The position numbers and the translations under genes were made by a program. The notes beneath the pieces were generated by a model. It searched no databases. It saw only the letters and a list, made by a program, of their open reading frames with translations, and was not told the origin of the DNA. 64,000 bases of DNA from Thauera sedimentorum (GTDB lineage: Bacteria > Pseudomonadota > Gammaproteobacteria > Burkholderiales > Rhodocyclaceae). Positions 52,755 through 61,541 of the stretch are shown here, one piece after another. The stretch spans positions 806,001 through 870,000 of the forward strand of contig NZ_JACTAH010000001.1 in the NCBI RefSeq assembly GCF_014489115.1. The letters are read 5' to 3'. Numbering within the stretch: position 1 is the first letter of the stretch; the number at the start of each line of letters is the position of its first letter.

Positions 52755-52828
52755 GTAGGAGCAGCCTTGGCCGCGATACGGCTTTCGGTGGCACCAACGC
52801 TGGAATCGCGGCCAAGGCCGCTCCTACA
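52755..52828. repeat. REP-like palindromic repeat, copy 6
   Basis: Both arms are present (GTAGGAGCAGCCTTGGCCGC, with one change, and the complementary right arm) in the 271-bp gap between the DUF3096 gene and the MBL hydrolase gene. The rest of that gap shows nothing else recognisable. Confidence 0.92.
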
Positions 52829-52978
52829 GGATGTGCCGTAGCGCAGCGGCGCCTCTCAAGTGCCGCACTGCACTGGACTTCTTCCCTTTGGGCCCGGTGC
52901 CGTCATGCTGCGGCGCAGATCGACCGCGCGGCGACGATCCGTTAGCGTATGCCGATATTCCGATGCGAGGTGGCGGTC

Positions 52979-53917
52979 ATGGGTGTCCTGCGGGCGGTAG
53001 CGATGGTGATGTGCGGCTTGCTGGCGGCGGTCGCGGTGCGTGCGGCGGACATGAAGCCGGTGCAGGTGGGGCCGCACAGTTGGTACGTGATGGGCCAGGC
53101 GGGCATGGCCTCGGCGGTCAACGAGGGCTTCATGTCCAACGCCGGCTTCGTGATCACCGATGAGGGCGTGGTGGTGTTCGACGCGCTGGGTACGCCGGTG
53201 CTGGCCGAGCAGTTGATCGGCGAGATCCGCAAGCTCACCGCGCAGCCGATCCGCAGGGTGATCGTCAGCCACTACCACGCCGACCACTTTTACGGCCTGC
53301 AGGCTTTCAAGGCGGTCGGCGCGGAGGTGTGGGCGCACCAGGCCGGGCGAGCGCTGCTCGAATCCGAGGGCGCGCAGGCGCGTCTGGCGCAGCGACGCGC
53401 GGACCTCTTTCCCTTTGTCGACGACAAGACCCGCCTGGTGCCTGCCGACCGTTGGCTGGAGGGCGACAGCGAGTTCGTTCTGGGTGGGCTGACCTTCCGT
53501 CTGGTGCGCCTGGGGCCGGCGCATTCGCCCGACGACATGGGCATGGAAGTGGTGGAAGACCGCGTGCTTTACGCCGGCGACATGCTGTTCCGCGGCCGTG
53601 TGCCCTTCGTCGGTGAGGCGGACACCGCGCGCTGGCTGCAGGCGCTCGACCGCCTGATCGCCGCTCAGCCGGCGGTACTGGTGCCCGGACACGGTCCGGC
53701 GTCGACAGACCCGCAGGCCGATCTGGTGCTGACCCGCGACTACCTGCGCTTCCTGCGCGAGGAGATGGGCCGCGCGGTGGCCGAGCTGAAGTCCTTCGAC
53801 GAGGCCTACGAGGAGGTCGACTGGAGCCGCTGGGCCAAGCTGCCGGCCTTCCGCGAGGCCAACCGCAACAACGCTTACAACGTGTTCCTGCAGATGGAGC
53901 GCGGCTCGCTGAAATGA
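52979..53917 (+). CDS. MBL-fold metallohydrolase (SoxH-like), exported
   Basis: A 312-aa metallo-beta-lactamase-fold protein with an N-terminal signal peptide (MGVLRAVAMVMCGLLAAVAVRAADM). The metal motif HYHADH is in RVIVSHYHADHFYGLQAF. Further ligands are in GPAHSPDDMGMEV, YAGDMLFR and VLVPGHGPAS. The size and layout resemble periplasmic SoxH/quinoprotein-linked hydrolases; the substrate is unknown. ATG 52979 has SD GAGGTG seven bases upstream; an ATG 30 bases earlier is in frame. It is convergent with the TonB receptor, with a strong hairpin terminator between. Confidence 0.88.
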   Translation: MGVLRAVAMVMCGLLAAVAVRAADMKPVQVGPHSWYVMGQAGMASAVNEGFMSNAGFVITDEGVVVFDALGTPVLAEQLIGEIRKLTAQPIRRVIVSHYHADHFYGLQAFKAVGAEVWAHQAGRALLESEGAQARLAQRRADLFPFVDDKTRLVPADRWLEGDSEFVLGGLTFRLVRLGPAHSPDDMGMEVVEDRVLYAGDMLFRGRVPFVGEADTARWLQALDRLIAAQPAVLVPGHGPASTDPQADLVLTRDYLRFLREEMGRAVAELKSFDEAYEEVDWSRWAKLPAFREANRNNAYNVFLQMERGSLK

Positions 53918-53950
53918 AAACGGGCGGACAGCGTTCGCCTGTTTCGCTAG

Positions 53951-53976
53951 AACGGGCGGCTCCCGGGCCGCCCGTT
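53951..53976. terminator. Hairpin terminator between convergent MBL and TonB receptor genes
   Basis: AACGGGCGGC pairs exactly with GCCGCCCGTT around a 6-base loop. There is only a short pyrimidine run after it. It can serve both strands. Confidence 0.7.
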
Positions 53977-53986
53977 CCTGCTGCGC

Positions 53987-55999
53987 TCAGTCGAGGGCCA
54001 GCGAGGCCTTCACCCACAGCGTGCGGCCCGGCTCGTTCACCCGGGTGTCGGCCTCGTAGCCGGTGATCGCGGCGCCGCTCTTCGACAGGTGCTCGGCGTA
54101 CTTCTTGTCGAACAGGTTGTCGATGCCGGCGGTGATCTTCACCCGCTTGTTCATCCGGTAGCCGCCGTTGATCGAGAACACGCCGAAGCCGGAGGTTTCC
54201 CCGACGTCCTGGCCGGCGATGTTGCCCTTGCCCGGGTCGACCCGGTTCTGCGCGGCCACCAGCCGCCACAGCGCGCCGGCCGACCAGGTGCCGTTGTCCC
54301 AGTTCAGGCCGAATCGCGCCTCGAGAGGCGGTTGCTGCGCGAGCGCGGTGTCGTCGGTCCGGTTGCGGCCGTGGACCCAGGCGAGGCTGGCGTCGGTCTG
54401 CCAGTTGCGGGCGAAGCGCCAGGCCAGACCGGCCTCGAGGCCGTAGCTGCGGGCGTCGATGTTGCGCACGGTGGTGACGCCGCCGCCCTTGGTGACCTTG
54501 TCGATCAGGATGTAGTCGTCGATGTCGGCGTAGAAGGCCGAGACGCTGCCCGACACGGTGCCGGCGTCCCAGTTGATCCCGAGGTCGAGCTGGGTGGTCT
54601 GCTCGGGTTTGGTCAGGAAGGCGCTGTTGGTGGTCAGGCTCTGCTTGTTCTGCGAGATCAGTTCCCAGTAATCCGGGAAGCGTTCGCTGCGCCCCAGGCC
54701 GGCATAGGCGGTGGTCGCGCCGTCGGCCAGGTCATGCTCCCAGCGGGCGAAGCCGCTGGTCAGCGTATCGCTGCGGCGCTGCCCGGCGGTGACGATTGCG
54801 CCGCGGCGATGGTCCTTCGCGCGCCAGCGGTCGACCCGCAGGCCACCGATCAGGCGGTCCTGGTCGCCCAGTTCGTGGCGCAGTTCGCCGAACACGCCGT
54901 GATTGCGGAAGGTGGCGTCGGTGCTGCGGGCCTTGTCCTGGTACGCATCCTCCGCGTTGACGCCCATGGCCGAACGGAGGGTGTGATCGTTGCTCTGGCC
55001 GTCGACGCCGACGGTCAGCAGGGTCGGCTCGGCCAGGCGCAGGTCGGCGGCGACGCGCGCGCCGCGCGTCAGGCGGTCCGGGTTGCTCACCATGCGCATG
55101 CCGGGCATGGTGCCGTCGCGCAGGCTGAAGTTGTCCATCACGTGGTCGATGTAGTTGCGATAGACCAGGGCTTCCAGCTTCTCGACCACCGGGCTGAGCT
55201 TGCGCTTCTCGAAGCGCAGGCCGACGTTCTCGCGGTCGAACACCGTGCCGTCCATCGTGCGGTCGGCGTAGGCGGCCTCGCCGTCGCTGCGCGCATAGGT
55301 CAGTTCCAGCACGGTGTCGTCGTCCGGCGTCCAGCCCAGGGCCACGGTGCCGCTCCAGCGCTTGTAGGCGGAGTGCACATCGTTGCCGTCGCCGTCCTCG
55401 TAATCGTCCGCGCGCGTGCGGGTTGCGGTGCCGCGCAGGTAGAAGTCCGGCGTGGCGTAGCGGCCTTCGCCCATCAGGTCGAGGCGCTGGAAGCTGCCCG
55501 CGGTGATGCTGGCGTCCACCGCGCCGCCGGCCTCGCTCGCACGTTCGCGGCTGCGTTCGAACAGCACCGTGCCGGCCGAGTTGCCGGGGCCGTGGATCAC
55601 GGTCTGCGGGCCTTTCAGCACCGTCATGCGGTCATAGGATTCCGGGAAGACGTAGGCGGTGGGCGGGTCCATGCGGCCGCCGCAGCCGCCCAGGATGTTC
55701 TCGCCGTCGAGCAGGATGTTGAGCCGCGAGCCGGCCATGCCGCGGAACACCGGGTCGCCGCTGGTGCCGCCCTTGCGGATCACCGAGAAGCCCGGGATGG
55801 TCTTGAGGATGTCGGCGCCGTCCAGTGCGGGGATAGGCTGGCGCGGTGCGCGCGGGTCGGTGACCACGGTGAGCGGTTCGCTCATCGGCGCGGCGGTGAC
55901 GACCTGCGGGGCGAGGGTGGTCTCCTCTGCGGCCGCGACGGGCAGGGCGAAGGGCAGCGCGATGAGCGCGGCGGTAAGACGGGTTTGACGGTGTTGCAT
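53987..55999 (-). CDS. TonB-dependent copper receptor, OprC/NosA-like
   Basis: A 670-aa outer-membrane receptor. The signal peptide is residues 1-24. The TonB box and plug region has APQVVTAAPMSEPL and DILKTIPGFSVIRKGGTSGDPVFRGMAGSRLNILLDG, including the G-G-C-G-G-R-M segment of OprC-like copper receptors. A 22-strand barrel follows, ending TLWVKASLALD. Its neighbour is a DUF2946 gene, which commonly accompanies such receptors. ATG 55999 has an AGGAA SD. Uptake of copper is the known role of OprC. I infer the same here from the plug sequence and neighbour. Confidence 0.88.
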   Translation of the reverse strand: MQHRQTRLTAALIALPFALPVAAAEETTLAPQVVTAAPMSEPLTVVTDPRAPRQPIPALDGADILKTIPGFSVIRKGGTSGDPVFRGMAGSRLNILLDGENILGGCGGRMDPPTAYVFPESYDRMTVLKGPQTVIHGPGNSAGTVLFERSRERASEAGGAVDASITAGSFQRLDLMGEGRYATPDFYLRGTATRTRADDYEDGDGNDVHSAYKRWSGTVALGWTPDDDTVLELTYARSDGEAAYADRTMDGTVFDRENVGLRFEKRKLSPVVEKLEALVYRNYIDHVMDNFSLRDGTMPGMRMVSNPDRLTRGARVAADLRLAEPTLLTVGVDGQSNDHTLRSAMGVNAEDAYQDKARSTDATFRNHGVFGELRHELGDQDRLIGGLRVDRWRAKDHRRGAIVTAGQRRSDTLTSGFARWEHDLADGATTAYAGLGRSERFPDYWELISQNKQSLTTNSAFLTKPEQTTQLDLGINWDAGTVSGSVSAFYADIDDYILIDKVTKGGGVTTVRNIDARSYGLEAGLAWRFARNWQTDASLAWVHGRNRTDDTALAQQPPLEARFGLNWDNGTWSAGALWRLVAAQNRVDPGKGNIAGQDVGETSGFGVFSINGGYRMNKRVKITAGIDNLFDKKYAEHLSKSGAAITGYEADTRVNEPGRTLWVKASLALD

Positions 56000-56141
56000 G
56001 AGCGTGATTCCTGAGCAGGTGCGCGGACGGGCCGCGGGCGCGGCGCGTCGGGCGCGACGATTCGACGTGGGCATTCCGCGCGGCACGGTTTCGCGGCAGG
56101 CCTTGGGCCGCGCGAACGGACGGCGGAAGCGGAGGGTGGGC

Positions 56142-56561
56142 TCAGGAAAGTGCGGGGGGCGCGCGCGGTGGAGGGAGCAGGCCCGGCGTCGCGGCCGGGT
56201 GGGCGAGCGTTCGTGGCGGTACCAGCCTGTCGGCTGCCGCCGTGGGGGCGGCGGCCAGCCCCTGCGCCTGCGCCGGCACCGGATCGAGCAGGGCGGCGGC
56301 GCACACCGCGCAATGCATGCCACCGCTCAGCCGGGTGGTGTCCTCGCCGGCAGGCGCCTCCCCGAGCAGCGTGTCGAGGCTGATGTACTCGACGCCGTCG
56401 GGGGTGCAGATCGCCTCCCAGGCGCCCGGCCCCGCGGCCAGCATGCGGGTCTGGTGCTGGGCGCTGGCGATGCCGAGCGCAAGCTGCGCGAGCACGGCGA
56501 AGATCGCCAGCCGGAGCGCCAGATGCCAGGTTCGGGGGGTGAGGATGCCGCGTGGATTCAC
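56142..56561 (-). CDS. DUF2946 family protein
   Basis: A 139-aa protein with an N-terminal hydrophobic helix (WHLALRLAIFAVLAQLALGIASA) and a small periplasmic region. The DUF2946 core shows AICTPDGVEYISL and a GGMHCAVCAAALLDP motif, where the CxxC and His could bind copper. The C-terminus is Pro/Ala-rich. The start is GTG 56561. DUF2946 proteins are often next to copper TonB receptors, as here, 142 bp upstream of the receptor on the same strand. Confidence 0.85.
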   Translation of the reverse strand: MNPRGILTPRTWHLALRLAIFAVLAQLALGIASAQHQTRMLAAGPGAWEAICTPDGVEYISLDTLLGEAPAGEDTTRLSGGMHCAVCAAALLDPVPAQAQGLAAAPTAAADRLVPPRTLAHPAATPGLLPPPRAPPALS

Positions 56562-56623
56562 GCGGTGCAGTCTAGCAGGACGGGATCATCGTCCGAGTTG
56601 AGATCCGTCAAATTTGGGGAGGC

Positions 56624-57103
56624 TCAAGCGCCGGTCCAGTGCCCCGATTTGCCGCCCTTTTTCTCCAGCAGGCGCACCGCTTCGATAGCCATGCCGCGAT
56701 CCACCGCCTTGCACATGTCGTAGATGGTGAGCAGCGCCACGCTGGCGGCGGTGAGCGCTTCCATTTCCACCCCGGTGCGGCCGACGGTCTCCGCGGTGAC
56801 GGTGCAAGCAACCGTGCTGGCCGCCTCGTCCAGTTCGAACTCCACCGCCACGCGGGTGAGCGGAATCGGGTGGCACAGCGGGATCAGCTCGCTGGTGCGC
56901 TTGGAGGCCTGGATGGCGGCGATGCGCGCCACGCCGAGCACGTCGCCCTTCTTGGCGCTGCCGGAGCGGACCATTCCGAAGGTGGCCGGTTGCATGCGGA
57001 TGCGCCCGGTGGCCACCGCCACGCGGCGGGTCTCGGACTTGTCGCCGACATCGACCATGTGGGCCTGGCCGTCGGCGTCGAAATGGGTGAGGGAGTCGCT
57101 CAT
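56624..57103 (-). CDS. moaC: Cyclic pyranopterin monophosphate synthase
   Basis: A 159-aa MoaC, the second enzyme of molybdopterin synthesis. The start [19 protein letters not shown] and the blocks [51 protein letters not shown] and KAVDRGM are all intact, including the catalytic Lys/Asp residues. It is divergent from the protease gene. No other moa or moe gene is near, except the ThiF/nitroreductase pair 48 kb away. Confidence 0.97.
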   Translation of the reverse strand: MSDSLTHFDADGQAHMVDVGDKSETRRVAVATGRIRMQPATFGMVRSGSAKKGDVLGVARIAAIQASKRTSELIPLCHPIPLTRVAVEFELDEAASTVACTVTAETVGRTGVEMEALTAASVALLTIYDMCKAVDRGMAIEAVRLLEKKGGKSGHWTGA

Positions 57104-57205
57104 CGGGAGGGCGGATGCTGAGGTCTGCGGGGGCGCCGGAGGAGACCTACATGCGGATACACGCGGTGCGGAACCAGCGGCGAACGGGCGCTATCATAGC
57201 ACCCG

Positions 57206-58639
57206 ATGATGCGCCGACTTCTCGCCCTGCTGCTCAGCCTCGCGCTGGCATTTCCCGCCGCTGCGGTGGACCTGCCCGACCTCGGGGACGTCGCCTCCAG
57301 CGATCTTTCACCGCTGGCCGAGCGCCGTATCGGCAAGTCCATCATGCAGGAGATCCGCGCGCGCGACCCGGCCTGGCTGGACGACCCGGAGGTGGAGGAG
57401 TACCTCGAACGCCTGGGCCGCAAGCTCGCCGCCGCCAGCCCCAACCCCCAGCAGGAGCTGGAGTTCTTCGCGGTGCGCGACAACACGCTGAACGCCTTTG
57501 CGCTGCCCGGCGGCTACATCGGCGTGCACACCGGGCTGATCCTGGCGGCCGAGTCGGAGTCCGAACTGGCCTCGGTGCTCGGCCACGAGATCGCCCACGT
57601 CACCCAGCGCCACATCGCCCAGCTGGTCGGCAAGCAGAGCCAGGCCGGCATGGTCATGCTGGCCTCCATCCTGGTGGCCATCCTCGCCGCGCGCAGCAAT
57701 TCCGAGGTCAGCGAGGCGGCACTGGCCGCCGGGCAGGCCGGGGCCATCCAGTCGCAGCTGGCCTACACCCGCGACTTCGAGCGCGAGGCCGACCGCGTCG
57801 GCCTGCAGACCCTGGAAGGGGCGGGCTTCGACGTGCGCGGCATGCCGTCCTTCTTCGAACGCCTGCAGCGCGGTAGCCGGCTGTACGAGAACAATGCGCC
57901 GGCCTACCTGCGCACCCACCCGCTGACCACCGCGCGGATTGCCGACATGGAGAACCGCGTCGGCCAGCTGCGCTACCGCCAGGTGCTCGATTCGGCCGAT
58001 TTCCGCTACGTGCGCGCCAAGCTGCGCGCGGCCGGCGGCTCGCCGGTGGACACTCTCAAGGACATGGAGGCGCGCGCCGCGGATCCTGCGGCCGACGAGA
58101 CCGCGCGCTACAGTCTGGTGCGTGCCCAGTTGCGCGCCGGCAAGGTGGACGAGGCCGTGCGCGGCGCGCAGGCGCTGCTGGCCGAAGCGGCGCCGTCGCC
58201 CTTCGTGGCCACGCTGGCGGCCGAGGCGGAGCTGGCAGCGCGGCGGCCTGCCGCGGCGGTGGACATCCTGCAGGATGCGCGCGACCGCTTCCACGCCAGC
58301 CGCAGCGTGCGCTATGCCCTGGGCGACGCGCTGCTGGCCGCCGGACGGGCGGAGCAGGCGGTGGCGCTGGCGCGCGAAGGCGTGCAGCAGCGCGGTGAGG
58401 ACATCCGCCTGTGGACTGCGCTGGCGCGGGCCAATGCGGCGCTCGGCAAGCAGACCGCGCAGCACCGCGCCCAGGCCGAGGTCTATGCGCTGCAGGGCGC
58501 GCTGCGGGCGGCCATCGAGCAGCTGGAGATCGCCCGGCGCGCCGGTGACGGCGATTTCTTCGAACTGTCGGCGGTGGATGTGCGGATGCGCGAACTGAAG
58601 GCGGAGTTCGACCAGGAACGGCGCGAGCGCCGGCAGTGA
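57206..58639 (+). CDS. bepA: M48 family metalloprotease, BepA/YfgC-like
   Basis: A 477-aa periplasmic protease. The signal peptide is residues 1-20. The M48 domain (about 60-260) has the zinc site LGHEIAHVTQRH and the downstream Glu in FEREADRVGLQTL. The C-terminal half (about 290-470) is a set of TPR-like helices, as in BepA, which checks LptD and other outer-membrane proteins. The length matches BepA (487). TATCAT upstream (57192) could be a -10 box. It is followed by tusA 79 bp on. Confidence 0.92.
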   Translation: MMRRLLALLLSLALAFPAAAVDLPDLGDVASSDLSPLAERRIGKSIMQEIRARDPAWLDDPEVEEYLERLGRKLAAASPNPQQELEFFAVRDNTLNAFALPGGYIGVHTGLILAAESESELASVLGHEIAHVTQRHIAQLVGKQSQAGMVMLASILVAILAARSNSEVSEAALAAGQAGAIQSQLAYTRDFEREADRVGLQTLEGAGFDVRGMPSFFERLQRGSRLYENNAPAYLRTHPLTTARIADMENRVGQLRYRQVLDSADFRYVRAKLRAAGGSPVDTLKDMEARAADPAADETARYSLVRAQLRAGKVDEAVRGAQALLAEAAPSPFVATLAAEAELAARRPAAAVDILQDARDRFHASRSVRYALGDALLAAGRAEQAVALAREGVQQRGEDIRLWTALARANAALGKQTAQHRAQAEVYALQGALRAAIEQLEIARRAGDGDFFELSAVDVRMRELKAEFDQERRERRQ

Positions 58640-58651
58640 GTAGCAGTTGGC

Positions 58652-58680
58652 TTCCGACGAACTGCATAAGCCATTAAAAT
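58652..58680 (+). promoter_or_regulatory. Candidate sigma-70 promoter of tusA
   Basis: TAAAAT (58675-58680) as -10 with a weak TTCCGA at 17 bp. It sits 38 bp before the tusA ATG. Confidence 0.35.
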
Positions 58681-58717
58681 CGAGCGATTTACTGATCCAG
58701 AGCAAGGACAAGAACCG

Positions 58718-58948
58718 ATGGATTTCGACAAGGAAGTGGACGCCCGCGGGCTCAATTGCCCCCTCCCCATCCTGCGCGCCAAGAAGGCGCTGGCCGAGAT
58801 GCTGCCGGGCCAGGTGGTGCGCGTGATGGCCACCGACCCGGGTTCGGTGAAGGACTTCCAGGCGTTCACCAAGCAGACCGGCAACGAACTGCTGCGCCAG
58901 TCGGAAACCCAGGACAAGGCTTTCGAGTTCTTCATCAAGCGCAAGTAA
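58718..58948 (+). CDS. tusA: Sulfur carrier protein TusA
   Basis: A 76-aa TusA/SirA-family protein with the signature RGLNCPLPILRAKKALAEM; the active Cys is residue 14. The TDPGSVKDFQAFTKQTGNE core is intact. TusA carries persulfide sulfur for tRNA thiolation, molybdenum cofactor and other uses. It ends in an intrinsic terminator. Confidence 0.93.
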   Translation: MDFDKEVDARGLNCPLPILRAKKALAEMLPGQVVRVMATDPGSVKDFQAFTKQTGNELLRQSETQDKAFEFFIKRK

Positions 58949-58968
58949 GCCGGGGGGAAGGGCAAGAG

Positions 58969-58996
58969 AAAGGGCGCCGTGGTCGGCGCCCTTTTG
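58969..58996 (+). terminator. Intrinsic terminator after tusA
   Basis: AAAGGGCGCC pairs with GGCGCCCTTT around a 6-base loop and is followed by T residues. It may also stop the convergent pirin transcript. Confidence 0.88.
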
Positions 58997-59004
58997 TCGT
59001 GCAC

Positions 59005-59919
59005 TCAGCCGGGTAGCGGGATGAACTCGGTGTCGTCGCCCGGCACCGTCGGAAAGCGCCCTTCGCGCCAGTCGCGCTTGGCCTGTTCGATGCGTTCCTT
59101 GCGGCTGGAGACGAAGTTCCATTCGACGAAGCGCCTGCCCAGGGGCTCGCCGCCGATCAGCGCGATGCGTGAGGCCTCCAGCGCTTCGACCTCCACCGCG
59201 GGTTCATCCGTCAGGATCGCCATCGAGTGTCCGGGCAGCGCGGTATCCCGCAGCTTGAGGCTGCCCTCGGCGACGTACAGCGCGCGTTCTTCGGCATCCG
59301 GCAGGGTCAGCGTCTGGCCCGGCTGCAGGTGGGCCTCCACGTACAGGGTGCGGGCGAACACCCGCACCGGCGAGCTGAGGCCGTAGGCCGAGCCCATCAG
59401 CACCCGCACCGGCACGCCGTCCACCTCCACCGCCGGGATGTCGGCCGAGGGGTAGTGGTGGAAGGCCGGTTCGACCTCCTCGTCGGCTTCGGGCAGCGCC
59501 AGCCATAGCTGCAGGCCGTGCAGGCGGTGCGCTGCGGCGGTCACCTCCGGGCGCTCGCGCTCTGAATGCACGATGCCGCGTCCGGCCACCATCAGGTTGA
59601 TGTCGCCGGGGCGGATGGCCTGCAGGCTGCCGAGCGAGTCGCGGTGCAGGATCTCGCCCTCGAACAGGTAGGTCACGGTGGCAAGGTTGATGTGTGGGTG
59701 CGGGCGCACCGCGATGCCCTGGCCGGCGGGGAAGTCCGCCGGGCCCATGTGATCGAAGAAGATCCACGGTCCGACCGTCTTGCGCCGCGCGGTGGGCAGC
59801 AGGCGGCGCACCGCGAAGCCGCCCAGGTCCTTGTCGCGCGGCGTCAGCACCAGCTCGATCGCACCGCAGCCCTGCTGCTCGGCGCATTCGCGTTCCACTT
59901 CCAGCGTCGTGTTGCTCAT
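59005..59919 (-). CDS. Pirin family cupin protein
   Basis: A 304-aa two-cupin pirin. The N-terminal metal site includes FFDHMGPADFPAGQG, HPHINLATVTYLFEGEI and GIVHSERE, giving the usual His/His/His/Glu ligands. The C-terminal cupin has VFARTLYVEAHLQPGQTL and a HSMAI segment. Pirins can be quercetinases or redox sensors; the sequence does not decide. A clear AAGGAG SD precedes ATG 59919. It is 39 bp downstream of the ABM protein gene on the same strand. Confidence 0.9.
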   Translation of the reverse strand: MSNTTLEVERECAEQQGCGAIELVLTPRDKDLGGFAVRRLLPTARRKTVGPWIFFDHMGPADFPAGQGIAVRPHPHINLATVTYLFEGEILHRDSLGSLQAIRPGDINLMVAGRGIVHSERERPEVTAAAHRLHGLQLWLALPEADEEVEPAFHHYPSADIPAVEVDGVPVRVLMGSAYGLSSPVRVFARTLYVEAHLQPGQTLTLPDAEERALYVAEGSLKLRDTALPGHSMAILTDEPAVEVEALEASRIALIGGEPLGRRFVEWNFVSSRKERIEQAKRDWREGRFPTVPGDDTEFIPLPG

Positions 59920-59958
59920 GCCTGTCTCCTTTTCAGGTGGAACCTGCCGTGTTCTGCG

Positions 59959-60525
59959 TCAACGGTACAGCCACTTGGCGACCAGGCGCGTGTAGCGCGG
60001 CATGATCACGAAGACCATCAGGAACACGATCAGTGTGGCAACCAGCAGCTTGCCCAGCAGCAGCGCGGCAATACTGCCGCCGCCGGCCAGCGGGCCGAGT
60101 GCCCAGGGCACCGCCACGGTGAGCGGGAAGATCGCCGACAGGGTGAGCAGGAACTGCTTGTAGCGCTTCGGCGGCTTGGCGGCCGGCGGGGCGAACCAGA
60201 AGTCCAGCCCGGTCTGGATCACGTAGCGGTCGCCGTCCTCCAGGGTGTGGGCGATGCGTTGCAGGTAGTCGCGGCGCACCTCGGAGTCCATCCAGGCGCG
60301 CAACTGCTCGACGCCGGCAAAGCGGATGATCACCGTGTAGCTGTTGTGCTCGCCGATTGGGCGGATGACGTCGGTGGACAGGTAGCCCGGAAACTGCCTG
60401 CACGCTTCGCGGATATCGGCCAGCCAGCGCTCGTATTCCTCATAGGCCTCGCGGCGTGGCTGGTGCACGATGATGGCGGTCACCGTCTGGCCGGGGGGCT
60501 GCTCGGACGCTAGCGTCTCGCTCAT
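59959..60525 (-). CDS. ABM-domain protein with C-terminal membrane helices
   Basis: A 188-aa protein. The ABM (antibiotic biosynthesis monooxygenase) ferredoxin-like domain spans about 12-115, with VHQPRREAYEEYERWLADIREA and RFAGVEQLRAWMDSEVRRD. Two to three membrane helices follow at about 128-185 (FLLTLSAIFPLTVAVPWAL; LLLGKLLVATLIVFLMVFVIM) and then a basic end. This fusion is seen in COG3224-type proteins. ATG 60525 has SD GGAGGAG. The substrate is unknown. It sits between the YcaC-like and pirin genes on the same strand. Confidence 0.82.
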   Translation of the reverse strand: MSETLASEQPPGQTVTAIIVHQPRREAYEEYERWLADIREACRQFPGYLSTDVIRPIGEHNSYTVIIRFAGVEQLRAWMDSEVRRDYLQRIAHTLEDGDRYVIQTGLDFWFAPPAAKPPKRYKQFLLTLSAIFPLTVAVPWALGPLAGGGSIAALLLGKLLVATLIVFLMVFVIMPRYTRLVAKWLYR

Positions 60526-60568
60526 GGTGCTGCTCTCCTCCTGGTGATGCACCTTGGCCGAGACCGCC

Positions 60569-60634
60569 AGGGTGCCTTGGCTGCGCGGCGCGATGCTCCG
60601 CGCAGTTCATATCGCGGCCAAGGCCGCTCCTACA
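60569..60634. repeat. REP-like palindromic repeat, copy 7 (degenerate)
   Basis: The right arm (ATCGCGGCCAAGGCCGCTCC followed by TACA) is intact. The left arm is strongly changed (GTGCCTTGGCTGCGCGGCGC). It lies upstream of the ABM gene and is the most decayed copy in the window. Confidence 0.75.
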
Positions 60635-60730
60635 AGGGGTTCCATGCGTCTGGGCGCGCGCGCTAGGTTCCAATGCGCGCCACGCCCGGCAAGCTCGGCC
60701 CGAACGGCAGTTGCTTGCCGGGCTGGTCGC

Positions 60731-61357
60731 TCAGGCGCCGCCCTTGAGGGTGGTGTAGCTGGTGATCAGGTTGCGATAGTCGGGAATATGGTTGGAGAAC
60801 AGCGCGCCGAGGCCTTCGACGTCGTTCCGCCAGTCGCGGTGCAGCTCGCAGGCCACGCCGAACCACGTCATCAGCTGCGCGCCGGCGGCGGACATGCGCT
60901 CCCAGGCGGACTGCCGGGTCAGCTCGTTGAAGGTGCCGGAGGCGTCGGTGACCACGAACACCTCGAAACCTTCCTCGATGGCGGAGAGCGCCGGGAAGGC
61001 CACGCAGACCTCGGTGACCACGCCGGCGATGATGAGCTGCTTCTTGCCGGTGGCCTTCACCGCGGCGACGAAGTCCGCATTGTCCCAGGCGTTGATCTGC
61101 CCGGGGCGGGCGATGTAGGGCGCCTCGGGGAAGGTCTCCTTGAGCTCGGGCACCAGCGGGCCGTTGGGGCCGTCCTCGAAGCTGGTGGTGAGGATGGTGG
61201 GCAGGCCGAAGTACTTGGCCGCATCGGCCAGCGCCAGCACGTTGTTCTTGAAACGGTCCGGGTCGATGTCGCGCACCAGGGACAGCAGGCCGGCCTGGTG
61301 GTCGACCAGCAGCACGGCGGCGTTGTTCTTGTCCAGGCGCACGTAGGGCTTGCTCAT
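60731..61357 (-). CDS. Isochorismatase-family hydrolase, YcaC-like
   Basis: A 208-aa cysteine hydrolase of the isochorismatase fold. The N-terminal Asp is in LLVDHQAGLLSLVRDI, a central LTTSFEDGPNGPLVPEL, and the cysteine motif IIAGVVTEVCVAFPALSAIEEG with the nucleophile Cys. The length and order match E. coli YcaC (208 aa), whose substrate is uncertain. It is divergent from a LysR regulator gene, the usual sign of control by that regulator. Confidence 0.9.
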   Translation of the reverse strand: MSKPYVRLDKNNAAVLLVDHQAGLLSLVRDIDPDRFKNNVLALADAAKYFGLPTILTTSFEDGPNGPLVPELKETFPEAPYIARPGQINAWDNADFVAAVKATGKKQLIIAGVVTEVCVAFPALSAIEEGFEVFVVTDASGTFNELTRQSAWERMSAAGAQLMTWFGVACELHRDWRNDVEGLGALFSNHIPDYRNLITSYTTLKGGA

Positions 61358-61489
61358 GATCTGCTCCTTCTCTTCCGTTGGGGGAAACCGCCCGATGCCG
61401 GCGTGAGACGCTACGGCGCTTCGGGTTCGGTTCCGGTGACTTTAGGCGCCCGGAAGGTCGGCGGGAAGACTGCAGACTCCGCATGCAGC

Positions 61490-61505
61490 GTTCTATAAAT
61501 GGAAC
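61490..61505. promoter_or_regulatory. Candidate LysR-regulator operator
   Basis: GTTC-N8-GAAC in the divergent spacer (GTTCTATAAATGGAAC), 37 bp before the LysR gene ATG, covers a TATAAA that may be a -10 box. This is the best inverted repeat in the spacer. Confidence 0.4.
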
Positions 61506-61541
61506 AATGGCGGTTGAAGAACAACTCAGGCGGAGTTCTCC